Source: Parachitinimonas caeni (GTDB taxonomy: Bacteria; Pseudomonadota; Gammaproteobacteria; Burkholderiales; Chitinimonadaceae). Taken from it: DNA of 64,000 bases. The notes beneath the pieces were generated by a model. That model ran no database searches and was not told the DNA's origin. It saw only the letters and a program-made list of their open reading frames with translations. The stretch spans positions 62,001-126,000 of the forward strand of contig NZ_JARRAF010000003.1 in NCBI RefSeq assembly GCF_030129945.1. Direction: 5' to 3'. Positions 8,448 through 18,380 of the stretch are shown here, in pieces. Position 1 is the first letter of the stretch. Each line of letters starts with the position of its first letter. Both the position numbers and the translations under genes were made by a program.

Positions 8448-9748
8448 TACTTGGCATCCACTGCCATTTGAAAAAAGTAATCCAGAGGCCCCATCGGATA
8501 AATGTACTTGCCATTGTAGAAATACAGTGACTTGCCATCGCTGCCCGCACCCGTATTACTACCAAGGAAAATCCGCGCATAAAACTGGGCGGCGATAAAC
8601 GAGCGCTCCTCGCCGGTTGTCGTGAAAATGCTCGAATAAGCCGACTCTCCCCAAATGAACAAGCGCTCTTCCAGGAAGTTCGGCACGTACTTCTGAATCC
8701 AGTCGAGGTAGTTAGCTGGCTTGGTATAGATCCCGTATGTCGTCGCACAGGTACGTCCGGCGCTGACCACCCCCGCCAGCATCCAGCTCTTGCTGGTCTC
8801 TACACGGACAAACAAGGGGCCGCCACTATCCCCCTGACAGGTATCTTTGGGCTGGTCGAGGTATCCCGCACAGATGAGGTTGTCGGTCATACCGCGAAAA
8901 CTGGCCTCTTTGCAGAGCTTCTGCTCGATCAAAGGGAGCTCGACTTCGCGGACTTCATCGCTACGCAGTGCAGCCTGGGCAATAATCGCCACCATCTGCA
9001 CGACATCTACGCCCGCATCACGCAATGCCGGAACCAAGGCATCAAGTGACTCAGCGGCCGCCAGATTGCCCCCTTGGCGCTGCAGTCTGGCCACGAGCTC
9101 GGCATAGCCCACGCCCTTGCGGGGGTCTTCCAGACCATTGGCCTGTAGGGCCGTGCGCACGATGCCAAGGTCGTCGGCCCCTTTTTGCTTGATGGCCTGC
9201 AGGCAGCTGGCAAGGCTCTCCTCACACTTCCAGACACCGTAGGCACGCTCCAGAAAACTCAGCGGTGCCGCCGTACTACCATGCCCGGCCACCCGCAGCA
9301 GGGTGCCCACCTTGGGATAGATGGCCGGTGGCACGACGCGGATAACGTCAGTCCCGGCATCTTCGGTCAGCTCTATCAGGGCAAGGTCGTGCTCGGGGCC
9401 ATTGGCTTCGTCGAAGGAGGGATGACGAATCAGTTGCTTGGCCACAATCCGCTTGCCACCCGACTCCGACAGCCGATAACGACCCACCGTGACCGCGACT
9501 GTCGCCGGAGCCTGTCCAAGCTCCAGACAATGTGCGGCCGTCAACACCCAGCGCGGATGAATCAACGAGCCCCCACAGCTGTGGGCCGACAAGGCATCCG
9601 AGTTGGCGGCCGACCCAATCGACACCATCCAGGGATAGGCCCCGGCTGCCGATGCTGTGCCATTGACAATTTCATATCGGTTGGCGAAAGCCGGAAGCGC
9701 AAGCAAGACAGCCAAACTCGCCAGACCACAGCGAAACAGGAAACGCAT
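8444..9748 (-). CDS. secreted trypsin-like serine protease (S1) with internal insertion, paralogue 1
   Basis: 434 residues. A signal peptide (1-22, ending PAFA) precedes the mature-like start YEIVNG. The triad is His73 (TAAHC), Asp121 (HDLALIEL) and Ser308 (GDSGGPL). Between AGHGSTAAP (about 161) and the VPL-like strand before Cys279 there is an extra helical segment of roughly 100 residues not found in ordinary trypsins. After the protease domain (about 355) comes an 80-residue tail rich in Tyr, Phe and Gly. GGAGGTTTT precedes the ATG. A paralogue of identical length lies just upstream on the same strand. Proposed role: extracellular proteolysis; the function of the insert and tail is unknown. 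Confidence 0.88.
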   Translation of the reverse strand: MRFLFRCGLASLAVLLALPAFANRYEIVNGTASAAGAYPWMVSIGSAANSDALSAHSCGGSLIHPRWVLTAAHCLELGQAPATVAVTVGRYRLSESGGKRIVAKQLIRHPSFDEANGPEHDLALIELTEDAGTDVIRVVPPAIYPKVGTLLRVAGHGSTAAPLSFLERAYGVWKCEESLASCLQAIKQKGADDLGIVRTALQANGLEDPRKGVGYAELVARLQRQGGNLAAAESLDALVPALRDAGVDVVQMVAIIAQAALRSDEVREVELPLIEQKLCKEASFRGMTDNLICAGYLDQPKDTCQGDSGGPLFVRVETSKSWMLAGVVSAGRTCATTYGIYTKPANYLDWIQKYVPNFLEERLFIWGESAYSSIFTTTGEERSFIAAQFYARIFLGSNTGAGSDGKSLYFYNGKYIYPMGPLDYFFQMAVDAKY

Positions 9749-9837
9749 AAAACCTCCAGAATCAGAAAGCTATTATATTCCAGACCGATCAGGTCGATCT
9801 GGCCCAAAACCTTTCTGCAGTCTGAATCTATCAATGG

Positions 9838-9861
9838 AAAAGCCCCGCGAACGGGGCTTTT
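9838..9861 (-). terminator. intrinsic terminator between the two trypsin genes
   Basis: A perfect 9 bp stem, AAAAGCCCC at 9838-9846 with its complement at 9853-9861, and a 6-base loop, 24 bases after the stop of paralogue 2. It implies that the two protease genes can be transcribed separately. Confidence 0.85.
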
Positions 9862-9885
9862 AAGTACAAATACCGGACAGTCCGA

Positions 9886-11190
9886 TCAGAAACGGTCCCT
9901 TACGACTGACCCAAAGAATTGAAATAATAGGCCAAGTGTCAAAATGGTTTGGCCATCGTAAAAATACAGATTCTTGCCATCACTACCGACTGCGGTATTA
10001 CTACCACTGTAAACCCGGGCGTAATACGGTGAGAAAAATGCCGAACGTTCGGTACCAGTGGGTTTCAACAGGTCAGGATAGGTTGCCTCGCCCCAGGTGA
10101 AGATCCGTTCCTCCATGAAATTCGGCACGCTTGTCTGAATCCAGTCGAGGTAGTTGGCAACCTTGGTGTACACGCCGAAGTTGGTTGCGCAGGTCGTACC
10201 AAAGCTGACCACCCCCGCCAGCATCCAGTCATTGTTTTTGCTGTTGCGGGTGAACAGCGGGCCACCGCTATCCCCCTGGCAAGTGTCTTTGGGCTGAGTG
10301 TTGTAGCCCGCGCAGACCATATTGGGGGTCAGCCCTTCATATCCGGCATTGGCGCAGGTAACCGAATCAACCAAGGGCACATCGACTTCACGGGTTTCAT
10401 CGGTAGCAGAAGCGGCTTGCGCAACAATCACCAGCATCTGCCGGACATCGACACCTGCATCCAGCAACCCGACAACAAGCTTATCCACCGTTGTCGCCGT
10501 CGCTGTATTGCCACCCCGGCTTTTCAGCTCGGCCAGCAGCTCGGCAAAGCCGATACCCTTGAGTGGATCGCCCAATCCATTTGCCAGCAAGGCCGTGCGG
10601 ACCATCGCAATATCGCTGATGCCGCCAAGCTGGATTTTCTCGATGCAGGCTTGCAGGTCTTTGCTGCAGTTATCTACCTTATAAGTATCGGCCAGATAGT
10701 CGATGGGGGCTGCCGTGCCGCCATGGCCAGCAGCACGCAGCGTTGTGCCGACTTTCGGGTACAGCGGGGGTGGCAGGATGCGGATAACCGGGCTTTTCGC
10801 ATCTTCTGATAGCTCGATCAAAGCAATGTCATGGTCGGACGTGTTGGCATCGTAAGCAGAATGGCGCACCAGCTGCTTGGCAACGATGCGCTGCCCGCCA
10901 CTCTCGGATAGCTTGTGACGGCCGATCGTCACGGCAACGGTACTCGGGTTTTGACCGGCGTCCAGACAATGCGCGGCCGTCAGCACCCAACGCTTGTGGA
11001 TGAGAGCACCGCCACAATAGTGGGCTTGATAGGCGTTCGTATCCGCAGCGCTACCCACCGAAACCAGCCAGGGATAGGCCCCGGGAGTAGATTCGCTACC
11101 ATTGACGATCTCAAATTGATTGGCAGATGCGGTAGCCGCTGCACCAAGCATGACAAGCGCCGCAATGCTGCGGCGCAAAGGGAAATGCAT
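9886..11190 (-). CDS. secreted trypsin-like serine protease (S1) with internal insertion, paralogue 2
   Basis: 434 residues from ATG 11190, chosen because GGAGG sits 5 bases upstream and a signal peptide follows (1-23, ending ATASA). The triad is His74, Asp121 and Ser308. The same helical insertion lies between AGHGGTAAP (about 161) and REVDVPLV (about 268), and the same Tyr/Gly-rich tail closes the chain. The two paralogues align end to end without large gaps, so the insertion predates their duplication. The insert also contains two extra cysteines (about 175 and 182) shared by both copies, possibly a disulfide. Likely secreted, with unknown substrate. Confidence 0.88.
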   Translation of the reverse strand: MHFPLRRSIAALVMLGAAATASANQFEIVNGSESTPGAYPWLVSVGSAADTNAYQAHYCGGALIHKRWVLTAAHCLDAGQNPSTVAVTIGRHKLSESGGQRIVAKQLVRHSAYDANTSDHDIALIELSEDAKSPVIRILPPPLYPKVGTTLRAAGHGGTAAPIDYLADTYKVDNCSKDLQACIEKIQLGGISDIAMVRTALLANGLGDPLKGIGFAELLAELKSRGGNTATATTVDKLVVGLLDAGVDVRQMLVIVAQAASATDETREVDVPLVDSVTCANAGYEGLTPNMVCAGYNTQPKDTCQGDSGGPLFTRNSKNNDWMLAGVVSFGTTCATNFGVYTKVANYLDWIQTSVPNFMEERIFTWGEATYPDLLKPTGTERSAFFSPYYARVYSGSNTAVGSDGKNLYFYDGQTILTLGLLFQFFGSVVRDRF

Positions 11191-11559
11191 AACAACCTCC
11201 AGGTGATGTGGGAATATTGGATATGCCAAACGGGAAATCCTACCACTGACAACCTGGCTGTCAGCGGCTTGAGGGGCAAAATGGCAAATGTACCGAAATG
11301 GCGAACCGTGTCAGATTGGCAGGCATCGTCCGACCAAAGACCGTTGCATCACCAGAATTGAGATTGTCGAGTGCGACAGGAAGGCTGGAGCAAGAAGCGC
11401 TGCCCTCCATGGTTATTTACTCACCACCCAGCGCACTTTTGGGTAAATTTCTGGTCTATCGCAGCAGGCCATCTTCGCCCGGTACTGACTCAAAGCGCGT
11501 GACTCAAGACATGGCACCAAGCTCTGCCACCCATATTTTTCAACTCTGGATATCCGATC
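11191..11559. other. divergent intergenic region, no gene seen
   Basis: 369 bases between trypsin paralogue 2 and moaA, which are divergent. No protein-coding frame with a ribosome site was found. Promoters of both genes should be here. No molybdenum-cofactor riboswitch structure was recognised. Confidence 0.4.
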
Positions 11560-12582
11560 ATGCCCCCGCTCAGCCAGCCCATTTCGACAGCGAATACCGC
11601 ACACAGCGCGCTGATTGACCGTTTCGGGCGCAAGATCGATTACTTACGCCTATCAGTGACGGATCGTTGTGACTTGCGCTGCAGCTACTGCCTCCCCAAG
11701 GGCTTCAAAGGCTTTGAAGAGCCCGCAGACTGGCTGACCTTCGATGAGATAAGCCGGGTAGTGGCGGCATTCGGCCGGCTTGGGCTACGCCGTGTCCGCC
11801 TGACCGGCGGAGAACCTCTGCTTCGACGCAATCTGCCCGAGCTGGCAAAACGCCTCGCTGCACTACCTGGCATCGACGATCTCTCCCTTTCGACCAACGC
11901 CACGCAGCTGGACCGGCAGGCCGATGCACTCAAGGCCGCTGGCATTCGCCGGATCAACGTCAGCCTCGACTCGCTCGACCCTCGCTGCGTGCAATCCATC
12001 ACCGGCAATGACAGCCTTGATCGCATCATGGCCGGTCTTGCAGCCGGTAAAGCAGCGGGCTTTGATCCGATCAAGCTGAATATGGTGGTGATGCCCGGCA
12101 TCAACGATGGTGAAATCCAGCGCATGGTGCAGTTCGCACTGGATCACGGTTTTGTCTTGAGGTTGATCGAACCGATGCCCGTGGGGGACACCGGTCGTCA
12201 AGCCGGACGGATAGATTTGAGCCAGATCGGCCAACAACTGGCCCGCACATTTGGCCTGACGCCACTTGTCGCAGAGCTTGGAGGTGGCCCGGCGCGTTAT
12301 CTGGCTGACGCATCAGGGCAAGCCGTTGTGGGCCTGATCACCCCGTTGTCACAGCACTTTTGCGCTAGCTGCAACCGCCTGCGTATGACGGTGGATGGCA
12401 CCTTGCATCTATGCCTGGGCCAGGAAGCGAGTTTGCCGCTACGCCCTCTGTTGCGGGAAGGCATCAGCGATATCGGGCTGGAAGCAGCGATCCGACAGGC
12501 CATCGAACTCAAACCGGAACGCCATGAATTCAGGGAGTCGCCACACAAAGTCGTCCGCTTTATGTCACAGACGGGCGGCTAA
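11560..12582 (+). CDS. moaA: GTP 3',8-cyclase MoaA
   Basis: 340 residues. MoaA is a radical-SAM enzyme that converts GTP to 3',8-cyclo-GTP, the first step of molybdenum cofactor synthesis. The N-terminal 4Fe-4S cluster motif is Cys37-x3-Cys41-x2-Cys44 (CDLRCSYC) and the second cluster is Cys268-x2-Cys271-x13-Cys285, both with MoaA spacing. The chain ends in the required GG dipeptide. RLTGGEPLLR is the SAM-binding GGE motif. The ribosome site is weak. No other moa gene is adjacent, although MoaB/CinA-type sequence occurs in the fusion protein near 33 kb. Confidence 0.95.
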   Translation: MPPLSQPISTANTAHSALIDRFGRKIDYLRLSVTDRCDLRCSYCLPKGFKGFEEPADWLTFDEISRVVAAFGRLGLRRVRLTGGEPLLRRNLPELAKRLAALPGIDDLSLSTNATQLDRQADALKAAGIRRINVSLDSLDPRCVQSITGNDSLDRIMAGLAAGKAAGFDPIKLNMVVMPGINDGEIQRMVQFALDHGFVLRLIEPMPVGDTGRQAGRIDLSQIGQQLARTFGLTPLVAELGGGPARYLADASGQAVVGLITPLSQHFCASCNRLRMTVDGTLHLCLGQEASLPLRPLLREGISDIGLEAAIRQAIELKPERHEFRESPHKVVRFMSQTGG

Positions 12583-12640
12583 TCTCCCCGCCTGCAAAGA
12601 CTGCCTTGCCGGACGGCCCGGCATATCGCCGGATACGGAC

Positions 12641-13024
12641 TTACTTGGCCACGACACGCCGCCGGATTGTGCTGACATTGGCTGACACATCCGCCAATTC
12701 GCCCGCCACATCGTAGTAGCGATGCAGGGTGACGATGATCGACTCGTCCTGCGTGAAATACGCATAGCTGCCAACGGTGACTTTTTCCTGTAGCAAATCG
12801 CTGAAGTTGCCGCCATCGGCATAGCCGGCATATTGCGCGTCTTTTGAGAACTCAATCGACTTCATACGGATGACCTTGCCATCCTTGCCCTTGAGCTTGA
12901 TCAGCAAAATGCCGGGCATGCGAACGGTTTCGGTGCAGCTGGTAGTACACACCGGCTCAACGGTCGGCTCCAGCGCAAAGGCTGTGCCACAAGCCAGCAA
13001 CAAACCGAAGAGAATGGATTTCAT
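12641..13024 (-). CDS. small exported protein of unknown function
   Basis: 127 residues from ATG 13024, where a signal peptide starts (MKSILFGLLLACGTAFA). The mature part has a Cys pair (CTTSC) near its start and a beta-rich body with LLIKLKGKDGK and DESIIVTLHRYYD. It ends in a basic stretch RRRVVAK. The frame extends a little upstream but without a signal sequence or ribosome site. No family was recognised. It converges with moaA and follows the VIT-domain gene on the same strand at a distance of 137 bases. Confidence 0.65.
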   Translation of the reverse strand: MKSILFGLLLACGTAFALEPTVEPVCTTSCTETVRMPGILLIKLKGKDGKVIRMKSIEFSKDAQYAGYADGGNFSDLLQEKVTVGSYAYFTQDESIIVTLHRYYDVAGELADVSANVSTIRRRVVAK

Positions 13025-13161
13025 CGCCTGATACTCCCTGTTATATGTATACCCGGCGATCACCGGGAAAGCGGCAAACGATAGCCCAAAGCGGGCCCCT
13101 TTGCCTACCTTCCCCTACCCCGGCAAGAATCAATGGTGAGGCCGGGGCCCTGTTGCCTGCC

Positions 13162-15981
13162 TCAATCCGGCTTGACCTCGAACTCGCCCACCAGAACCGT
13201 TGCCTTGGGCTGTTTGAGACGAAGAGTCATGACCTTGTGTGCTTCGTTTGGCTTTCCCCAATGCGTAAACAGGTTTAGCTGCAGAGTCACCGGGCCGGAA
13301 ATCAGCTGCTGGCGCTCACCAAAGTAATTGGCTTCGACCACATACTTGCCGGGTTTGGCCACGCGCTGCATGAATTCCTCAGGGCCGAATCCTCCGGTGA
13401 AATCGCGCGAGATACGCCCACCCATACGACTGCGCAGATTGCCGTAGTAGGTTTTTTCACCATCCGGATCGGTTACCCACAGATCAATATCCGTATTGTC
13501 AGCATCCCACGTCATTACGGCACGCACATCTACCGGCATATTGCCGAGCAGACGCGGGTCGACCTTGCTCAGATTCACCTTCTTGCCCACCTTGGCAGCA
13601 ATGGCGTTGAGTTCGCCCAGCGCAATCAGATCCACCTCGGCAAAGCGCTCATCCCACGAACGTTTCACCACCTCGTACAAAGTATCCACAGCAAGCTGCG
13701 GTCGGCCTGCCTCGGCATAGGCCAAGCCCAGATCCCGCCAGGATTGTGGCTCTTTGGCCGCCATGTCGCGAATCGTCTCCAGCACCCAGATTGCCTCATC
13801 CCATAACTTCCACTCCCGCAAGCGATACGCCAGCACTCGCAGCATGTGCCGGTTGTCGAGCTCCTGTTCCACCAGGTTGGATAGAACGCGCAAAGCCAGA
13901 TCTTTGCGCCCTTTTTCAACCAGCAGCTGCGCCACATCGAGCAGGAAGCCGGCATTTCGCCCCATCGCCGACCGGGCCTGCAAATAGCCCTCGTAAACCT
14001 GCTCCACCGGTTGGCTACGCAAGGTGGCTACCAGCGGATCATCCGGTTTCCATGGCTGCAGCTTGATCGACACGCTGGTATCCACTTTGGCGCGTCGGAC
14101 AGGAGACGGCACGACTTCCATCTTCTCAAACTGTTGCCTTGGTGCAGATGGCGCAGACTCTGCTACTGGCGCCGGCATGGCAGCAGGCATCGGCGGCTCT
14201 CCCATCAGAGGCCCCAGCTTTTGCTTGAGATTTTCTCGTGCTTCCGGATAGCGGGTTTTCCACCAGCTACGCTTTTCCTCCAACGCAGCCAGCAGTTTGC
14301 TCCAATGCTGACGATCCTCATCGGCTTGCTGCTGTTTCCGGCCAGCCAGCAAATCGAGCACCTCTTCCTTCAGCAGCAAGTCGGTTACCGGTGGATTGAC
14401 TTCGTGGCGCACATAATCGGCAGCACGCTCAAGCACCAGCAGCGAAGTGCTGCTGGTTACCAGCCCAAACTGCTGGCTTAATCGGCGGATCTCTGTACGG
14501 TTACCCTTTGGGTCGGCCTCTCCTTTCTCCAGCATGAGCTGAGCCCACAGGTTGGCGATGCCCGGCTGGCTGGCACCAGCCTTGACCTTAAGCGCATGCA
14601 CCATGATCCGCCCATCCGGCAGGGCCTCGGTCATCTGCAGCTTCCCCTCATCGGCCACCAGACGCCCCGCCAGCACGTAGCGGCCAGAGACCGGTTCGGG
14701 CGATTGCAAGACCAGCGAATCCATGGCATCGCCCTTGCCAAGCGATAATCGAGAGCGGCGCTGTAGCAAACGGCTGGCAGCCTCATCAACGCCCAGCTGT
14801 TGCAGGTTGATCCAGCTTCCACCATTGATTGAGGCCTGCAGACTGAGCCATGCCGCATCGTGCTTGCCAGAAGCCGAGATGGTGTACCAATTTCCTCCCT
14901 GTACCACTGGCATACCCCGCGAACCCCAGGTCTGCACCCCATCGGTGAACAGCAAGACGTCCCGTCCCGCTGCAACTTTAGGCAAGCGGCCAAGCGCCGT
15001 TGCCCCATCGTAACGGGTTTGCTGCAGGGCTTTGCGCAATGAAGACCAGTCTCCCCCTGTCACCAAAAACCGCTGCGGCGACTCGGCTTCGTTACGCAAA
15101 ACAATCAACTCGACAGCCATATCGGGCCACTGCTTGAAATAGCGCCCCAACAAAGCCAATTGTGCGGCATGGTCGTCATCGGCCGCTGAAGTCGAAGCGT
15201 CCCAGATCAAGGTCAGTCCCAGCGGCGTAGGGCGCGGCTTCGCGTCGGCCACCGTCGCAGGCACACTGGCCACAAACCATTGATCCCCCTGCCGTGCCTC
15301 GGTATAGGCTTGGGCACCAACAGCCTGAGGGACAGTCACACGAATATCCTTGGCAGCACCGGCATCACCAGTAAAAGCCATTTCATAAAGTTCACCCTTG
15401 CGTTGCGTATGCAAACCGGCCGGTCCACTCACACCCGGTTCTACGCCACTACATGCCTGAATTCGCACTTCGACCTTGGCCTCACCCGTCGCATAGCCCA
15501 TGGGCAACCGATACTGCCAGGTGCCTTTATCCCCTTGCAGCAACTCGCTATACCGCAATCGCACCGTTCGACTGCCATTTGCCGGCAGCGGGTAAATGCG
15601 CAATCGGTATTGATTACCTGCCGTTTTTTCCAGCAAGGCCGGATCAATTTGGTTTCGGACCACATCATCCATGATGGCCCGGCCCTTTTCTTTTTCCACA
15701 GGCACCGCATCGCGCAATTTGCCATCAATATCCAGCGCAAATCCGCTGACCTGCTGCCCCGCCAATAATGGAAACTGCAATTCTCCTTCCAGTAGCCGGC
15801 CGCTTTTGTTCTTGAACTGAAGTTCGACGGTTGTTTCAGCCATGCCTCCAAATAAACTGGCAGCGACTTTTACTTGGCTTAGCACGACAGGCGATTGTGG
15901 ATCATTAACTCTGAGTAATGGCGTTGCTGCCCAGGCAGGCAATGCCGATCCCAATAGTGCCGTTAACAATAGGTAGCGCAT
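13162..15981 (-). CDS. VIT / VWA / TPR / DUF2135 multidomain exported protein
   Basis: 939 residues from ATG 15981. A signal peptide (1-19, ending AWAA) is followed by a VIT (vault/inter-alpha-trypsin inhibitor) domain at about 22-150 and a von Willebrand A-type domain starting near 255 with a MIDAS-like DASTS (261-265). A Pro/Ala-rich linker with a coiled, charged region (about 555-650) follows, then TPR-like helices (about 680-770) and a C-terminal DUF2135 domain (about 815-905, DVRAVMTWDADNTDIDLWV). The architecture suggests a periplasmic or surface metal-dependent adhesion or scaffold protein; its partners are unknown. The true start could be TTG three codons upstream, but ATG gives the cleaner signal peptide. 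Confidence 0.85.
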   Translation of the reverse strand: MRYLLLTALLGSALPAWAATPLLRVNDPQSPVVLSQVKVAASLFGGMAETTVELQFKNKSGRLLEGELQFPLLAGQQVSGFALDIDGKLRDAVPVEKEKGRAIMDDVVRNQIDPALLEKTAGNQYRLRIYPLPANGSRTVRLRYSELLQGDKGTWQYRLPMGYATGEAKVEVRIQACSGVEPGVSGPAGLHTQRKGELYEMAFTGDAGAAKDIRVTVPQAVGAQAYTEARQGDQWFVASVPATVADAKPRPTPLGLTLIWDASTSAADDDHAAQLALLGRYFKQWPDMAVELIVLRNEAESPQRFLVTGGDWSSLRKALQQTRYDGATALGRLPKVAAGRDVLLFTDGVQTWGSRGMPVVQGGNWYTISASGKHDAAWLSLQASINGGSWINLQQLGVDEAASRLLQRRSRLSLGKGDAMDSLVLQSPEPVSGRYVLAGRLVADEGKLQMTEALPDGRIMVHALKVKAGASQPGIANLWAQLMLEKGEADPKGNRTEIRRLSQQFGLVTSSTSLLVLERAADYVRHEVNPPVTDLLLKEEVLDLLAGRKQQQADEDRQHWSKLLAALEEKRSWWKTRYPEARENLKQKLGPLMGEPPMPAAMPAPVAESAPSAPRQQFEKMEVVPSPVRRAKVDTSVSIKLQPWKPDDPLVATLRSQPVEQVYEGYLQARSAMGRNAGFLLDVAQLLVEKGRKDLALRVLSNLVEQELDNRHMLRVLAYRLREWKLWDEAIWVLETIRDMAAKEPQSWRDLGLAYAEAGRPQLAVDTLYEVVKRSWDERFAEVDLIALGELNAIAAKVGKKVNLSKVDPRLLGNMPVDVRAVMTWDADNTDIDLWVTDPDGEKTYYGNLRSRMGGRISRDFTGGFGPEEFMQRVAKPGKYVVEANYFGERQQLISGPVTLQLNLFTHWGKPNEAHKVMTLRLKQPKATVLVGEFEVKPD

Positions 15982-16565
15982 GATTCCCAACTCTCATTTT
16001 CAGATTTGTCATGTGCGATGAAACGAACCAACCGAGCAAACCGGGTTAAGCATCAGTAAAAATTTTTTACCAGGCTGGCTTGCCATTTTTCAAACACGCC
16101 CATATCTGGTTTGAAACGAGTCCTCTACCGCTTTTTCAGTACGAACATTCGAACGACAACAGATCCCTGCGGCAATTGAAAAGCCGGCAGTATCAGATTT
16201 GATTAGAGGGGGTTTACGACAGGGGAAGATTCACTGCTCACCAGCAGTCTGTGCCGTGCATCGTATTCTGAATGAGCAACCCGCAAATACTTTGGCTTGC
16301 CCCATGCGCAAGCACTCGATGATATCCGGTTGACCTATCTGCGATAAAACGCCGTACGGTATCGTCAGTACGCCGCGATGATCGCCAGCCTAAATTACCA
16401 GACAATCGGATTAATACATCTTGCCAAGTGGCAACGAGTTGACGCTTGCATTCAAGAGGCTGAAGTTACTATATCGCCCCAAGGCAGATATTTGATTAGA
16501 TAGCCTGGATAATCGGAAAACGCGCAATCGTCAAACTAAGCTGCGATAAAGTGCAATACAAAAAC
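15982..16565. other. intergenic region, no gene seen
   Basis: 584 bases upstream of the VIT-domain gene. Several short frames exist but none has a ribosome site or recognisable product. It should contain the promoter of the VIT-domain gene. Confidence 0.4.
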
Positions 16566-16597
16566 AAACACCCCAAGCTTTTCAGCATGGGGTGTTT
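16566..16597 (-). terminator. intrinsic terminator after hns
   Basis: A 10 bp stem (16566-16575 with 16588-16597, AAACACCCCA paired to its complement) continues into two further inner pairs. It lies 42 bases after the H-NS-like gene's stop. Confidence 0.8.
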
Positions 16598-16639
16598 AAG
16601 TTTAAGCTATTTCAGCCAGCCAATTGGCTGGATCAGCAA

Positions 16640-16963
16640 TTAGCTGATGCGGACTTGATCCAGCGTACCGCCCTTGGCTTCCCAACGCAGAACCCACTGT
16701 GGCTTGCGACCGCGGCCAGTCCAAGTTTGGTTTGCATCATCAGGATTGCGGTATTGGGGACGAACAACGATCAGCTTCTTAGCTTTTTTCGGCTGTTCCT
16801 GACCCAGCAATTCAGAAATAGTAAAACCACGATCGGCTGCCAATTGCTGCAAATCCTGCAGGGCGCGCGAACGCTCGGTGTCCTTACGGCGAACGATTTC
16901 AGCCTGGACGTCCTTTTCGAGTTGAGTAAGCTCGGGGATGCTCAGCGCGGACAAATCGACCAT
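16640..16963 (-). CDS. H-NS family histone-like nucleoid protein
   Basis: 107 residues. The N-terminal half is a charged coiled-coil oligomerisation region (LTQLEKDVQAEIVRRKDTER). The C-terminal DNA-binding domain carries the family core YRNPDDANQTWTGRGRKPQW, with the minor-groove hook around T-G-R-G-R-K-P. Such proteins bind AT-rich DNA and silence acquired genes. AGGAGAATTAAA precedes the ATG. It is a monocistronic unit with its own terminator, facing an AT-rich, gene-poor stretch upstream. Confidence 0.93.
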   Translation of the reverse strand: MVDLSALSIPELTQLEKDVQAEIVRRKDTERSRALQDLQQLAADRGFTISELLGQEQPKKAKKLIVVRPQYRNPDDANQTWTGRGRKPQWVLRWEAKGGTLDQVRIS

Positions 16964-17273
16964 TTTAATTCTCCTGTTTACATTACGCGCAGACCCTTGA
17001 TCAACGCGGTTCTATGATGAGTTGGAAACAAACCAAGCTAACTTGAAGTGTATTTTAACCGGGTTTTTGTAAATTACTAGTGGATTGCATCAATTCGGAC
17101 AATAAAAATTTAATTCGGTTCCCAATGTACTGAACGATATACCGAAAATATACCCAGTCTGTCTACACTTAAAACTACAGAATGTGGCAAAAAATACCAC
17201 GACTTGCGGCGTATCAATCCTGGTGAATGGCGCACTGGATGACTACTCGCCAAAGCCTGAAGTCGCGTAATCT
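16964..17273. other. AT-rich region upstream of the H-NS gene, no gene seen
   Basis: 310 bases holding the H-NS leader and presumably its promoter. No clear coding frame was seen. Base composition is noticeably more AT-rich than the neighbouring genes. Confidence 0.4.
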
Positions 17274-17570
17274 TCAGCCAATAAGATGAAGCAAATCAAA
17301 CCGGTTCAACATGGCTTCGGCTCGCTTGGTATCTCGATATAAACCATCCGAAATAAACCCAAAAACCTTCACGCCACTAACATCGACCAAGTTGCCGTTA
17401 CAGCGCTTTATGCCATATGCAGTAGCCCCATTTATAGTAGTTGTAGAGCAATTGCACAGGGGTGCTTATGGTAATTAGTCAGATACGTCGAGCAATTCGT
17501 CAGGCTTCGCTATTTTGGTCAAAGCCCGGGATTCCGGCACTGTCACGCCTCCTGCCAATAAACGAACCAT
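17274..17570 (-). pseudogene. possible decayed small gene with two in-frame stops
   Basis: A single minus-strand frame runs from ATG 17570 to TGA 17274-17276, interrupted only by two TAA codons close together (17475-17477 and 17466-17468). The part before the stops reads 31 residues beginning MVRLLAGGVTVPES. The part after reads 63 residues including GVKVFGFISDGLYRDTKRAE, which looks like ordinary protein. AAAAAGGA lies just before the ATG. No family was recognised. The shared frame is the argument for one damaged gene of about 98 codons; two unrelated frames or chance remain possible. Confidence 0.3.
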
Positions 17571-18046
17571 GTTCCTTTTTCAACAGATAGTTAGCGCATT
17601 TATCTACCCCACAGACCCGAGATAATTTCCGTGACATTTCTGTCATTTCTCTGCCATGAATTCAGGGGCTGGCAAGTCACACACTGATTCTGACAACAGG
17701 ACAATTTCTAGGGTATTAGCCCGATAATATGCAGATCATCCCAGAAATAGTCGTGGTGGATATGCATACTCATCCAGACCTCAATAGGTATCGACAGAAC
17801 ACGATCATGCCGTGCATGATTTGCCCACATCGAACATTGGCACAAACAAATTAGCCAGTAATGACTTCGGCAGAAACCAAGCAAAATATAAGATTGGTTA
17901 TATGCTTAGACCGTTTCCCCACAGTTTATTAGGATCGCAGCAACCTCCCTTCAAGGCTGGCCGGATTTGCTTGAGTCGGGGAATTGCGCAGGCGGCACGC
18001 CCACCCAAATACGGGCATCAACAAGTCGATGCGCGTAGCGGCTGGG
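17571..18046. other. intergenic region, no gene supported
   Basis: 476 AT-rich bases between the decayed frame and repeat copy D. A plus-strand frame of about 100 codons crosses the repeat boundary and lacks a ribosome site, so it is not called. Nothing else is recognised. Confidence 0.35.
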
Positions 18047-18380
18047 AGCTGTTGACGTTTTATTTCCGGTCGCACCGAGTCGAGTTTTGGGCCGGGTGCG
18101 TGCGGATTAGCAAGCTTAAATAGGCGAACCCTAACAACGCCATGCCCCAAAAATCGACCCAGCCTTGCGTGGCTGTTGCCACAAATCGGTTTGCCGTCAC
18201 GGCATAGCCCTTGCGGGGACAGAGGGTTTCGCCGGATTGGAGCCAGCAAAGGTGTAACCGAGAAGCGGTTAGTACAGGAGGAAAACCGCCTGCGTTGCCC
18301 ACCAAGCGGCGCGCTTTCTGCCTCGCTGCGGACCCACATCCGACAAAACACGATCTGGAAATAACGCGTCAAAAGCGCCT
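18047..18380 (-). repeat. interspersed repeat, copy D (334 bp with terminal inverted repeats)
   Basis: The left end (AGCTGTTGACGTTTTATTTC) and the right end read on the minus strand (AGGCGCTTTTGACGCGTTAT) form a diverged terminal inverted repeat. On the minus strand the interior encodes a frame (18060-18305) with SGETLCPRKGYAVTANRFV, then WVDFWGMALLGFAY and an end at ...RCDRK-stop, the stop lying inside the terminal repeat. Copy G at 34.2 kb carries a related core. No transposase is present, so it would be non-autonomous. Confidence 0.7.

Noticed and set aside
17812..18123. A 103-codon plus-strand frame
   Set aside because: It crosses the left end of repeat copy D, has no ribosome site and resembles no protein.
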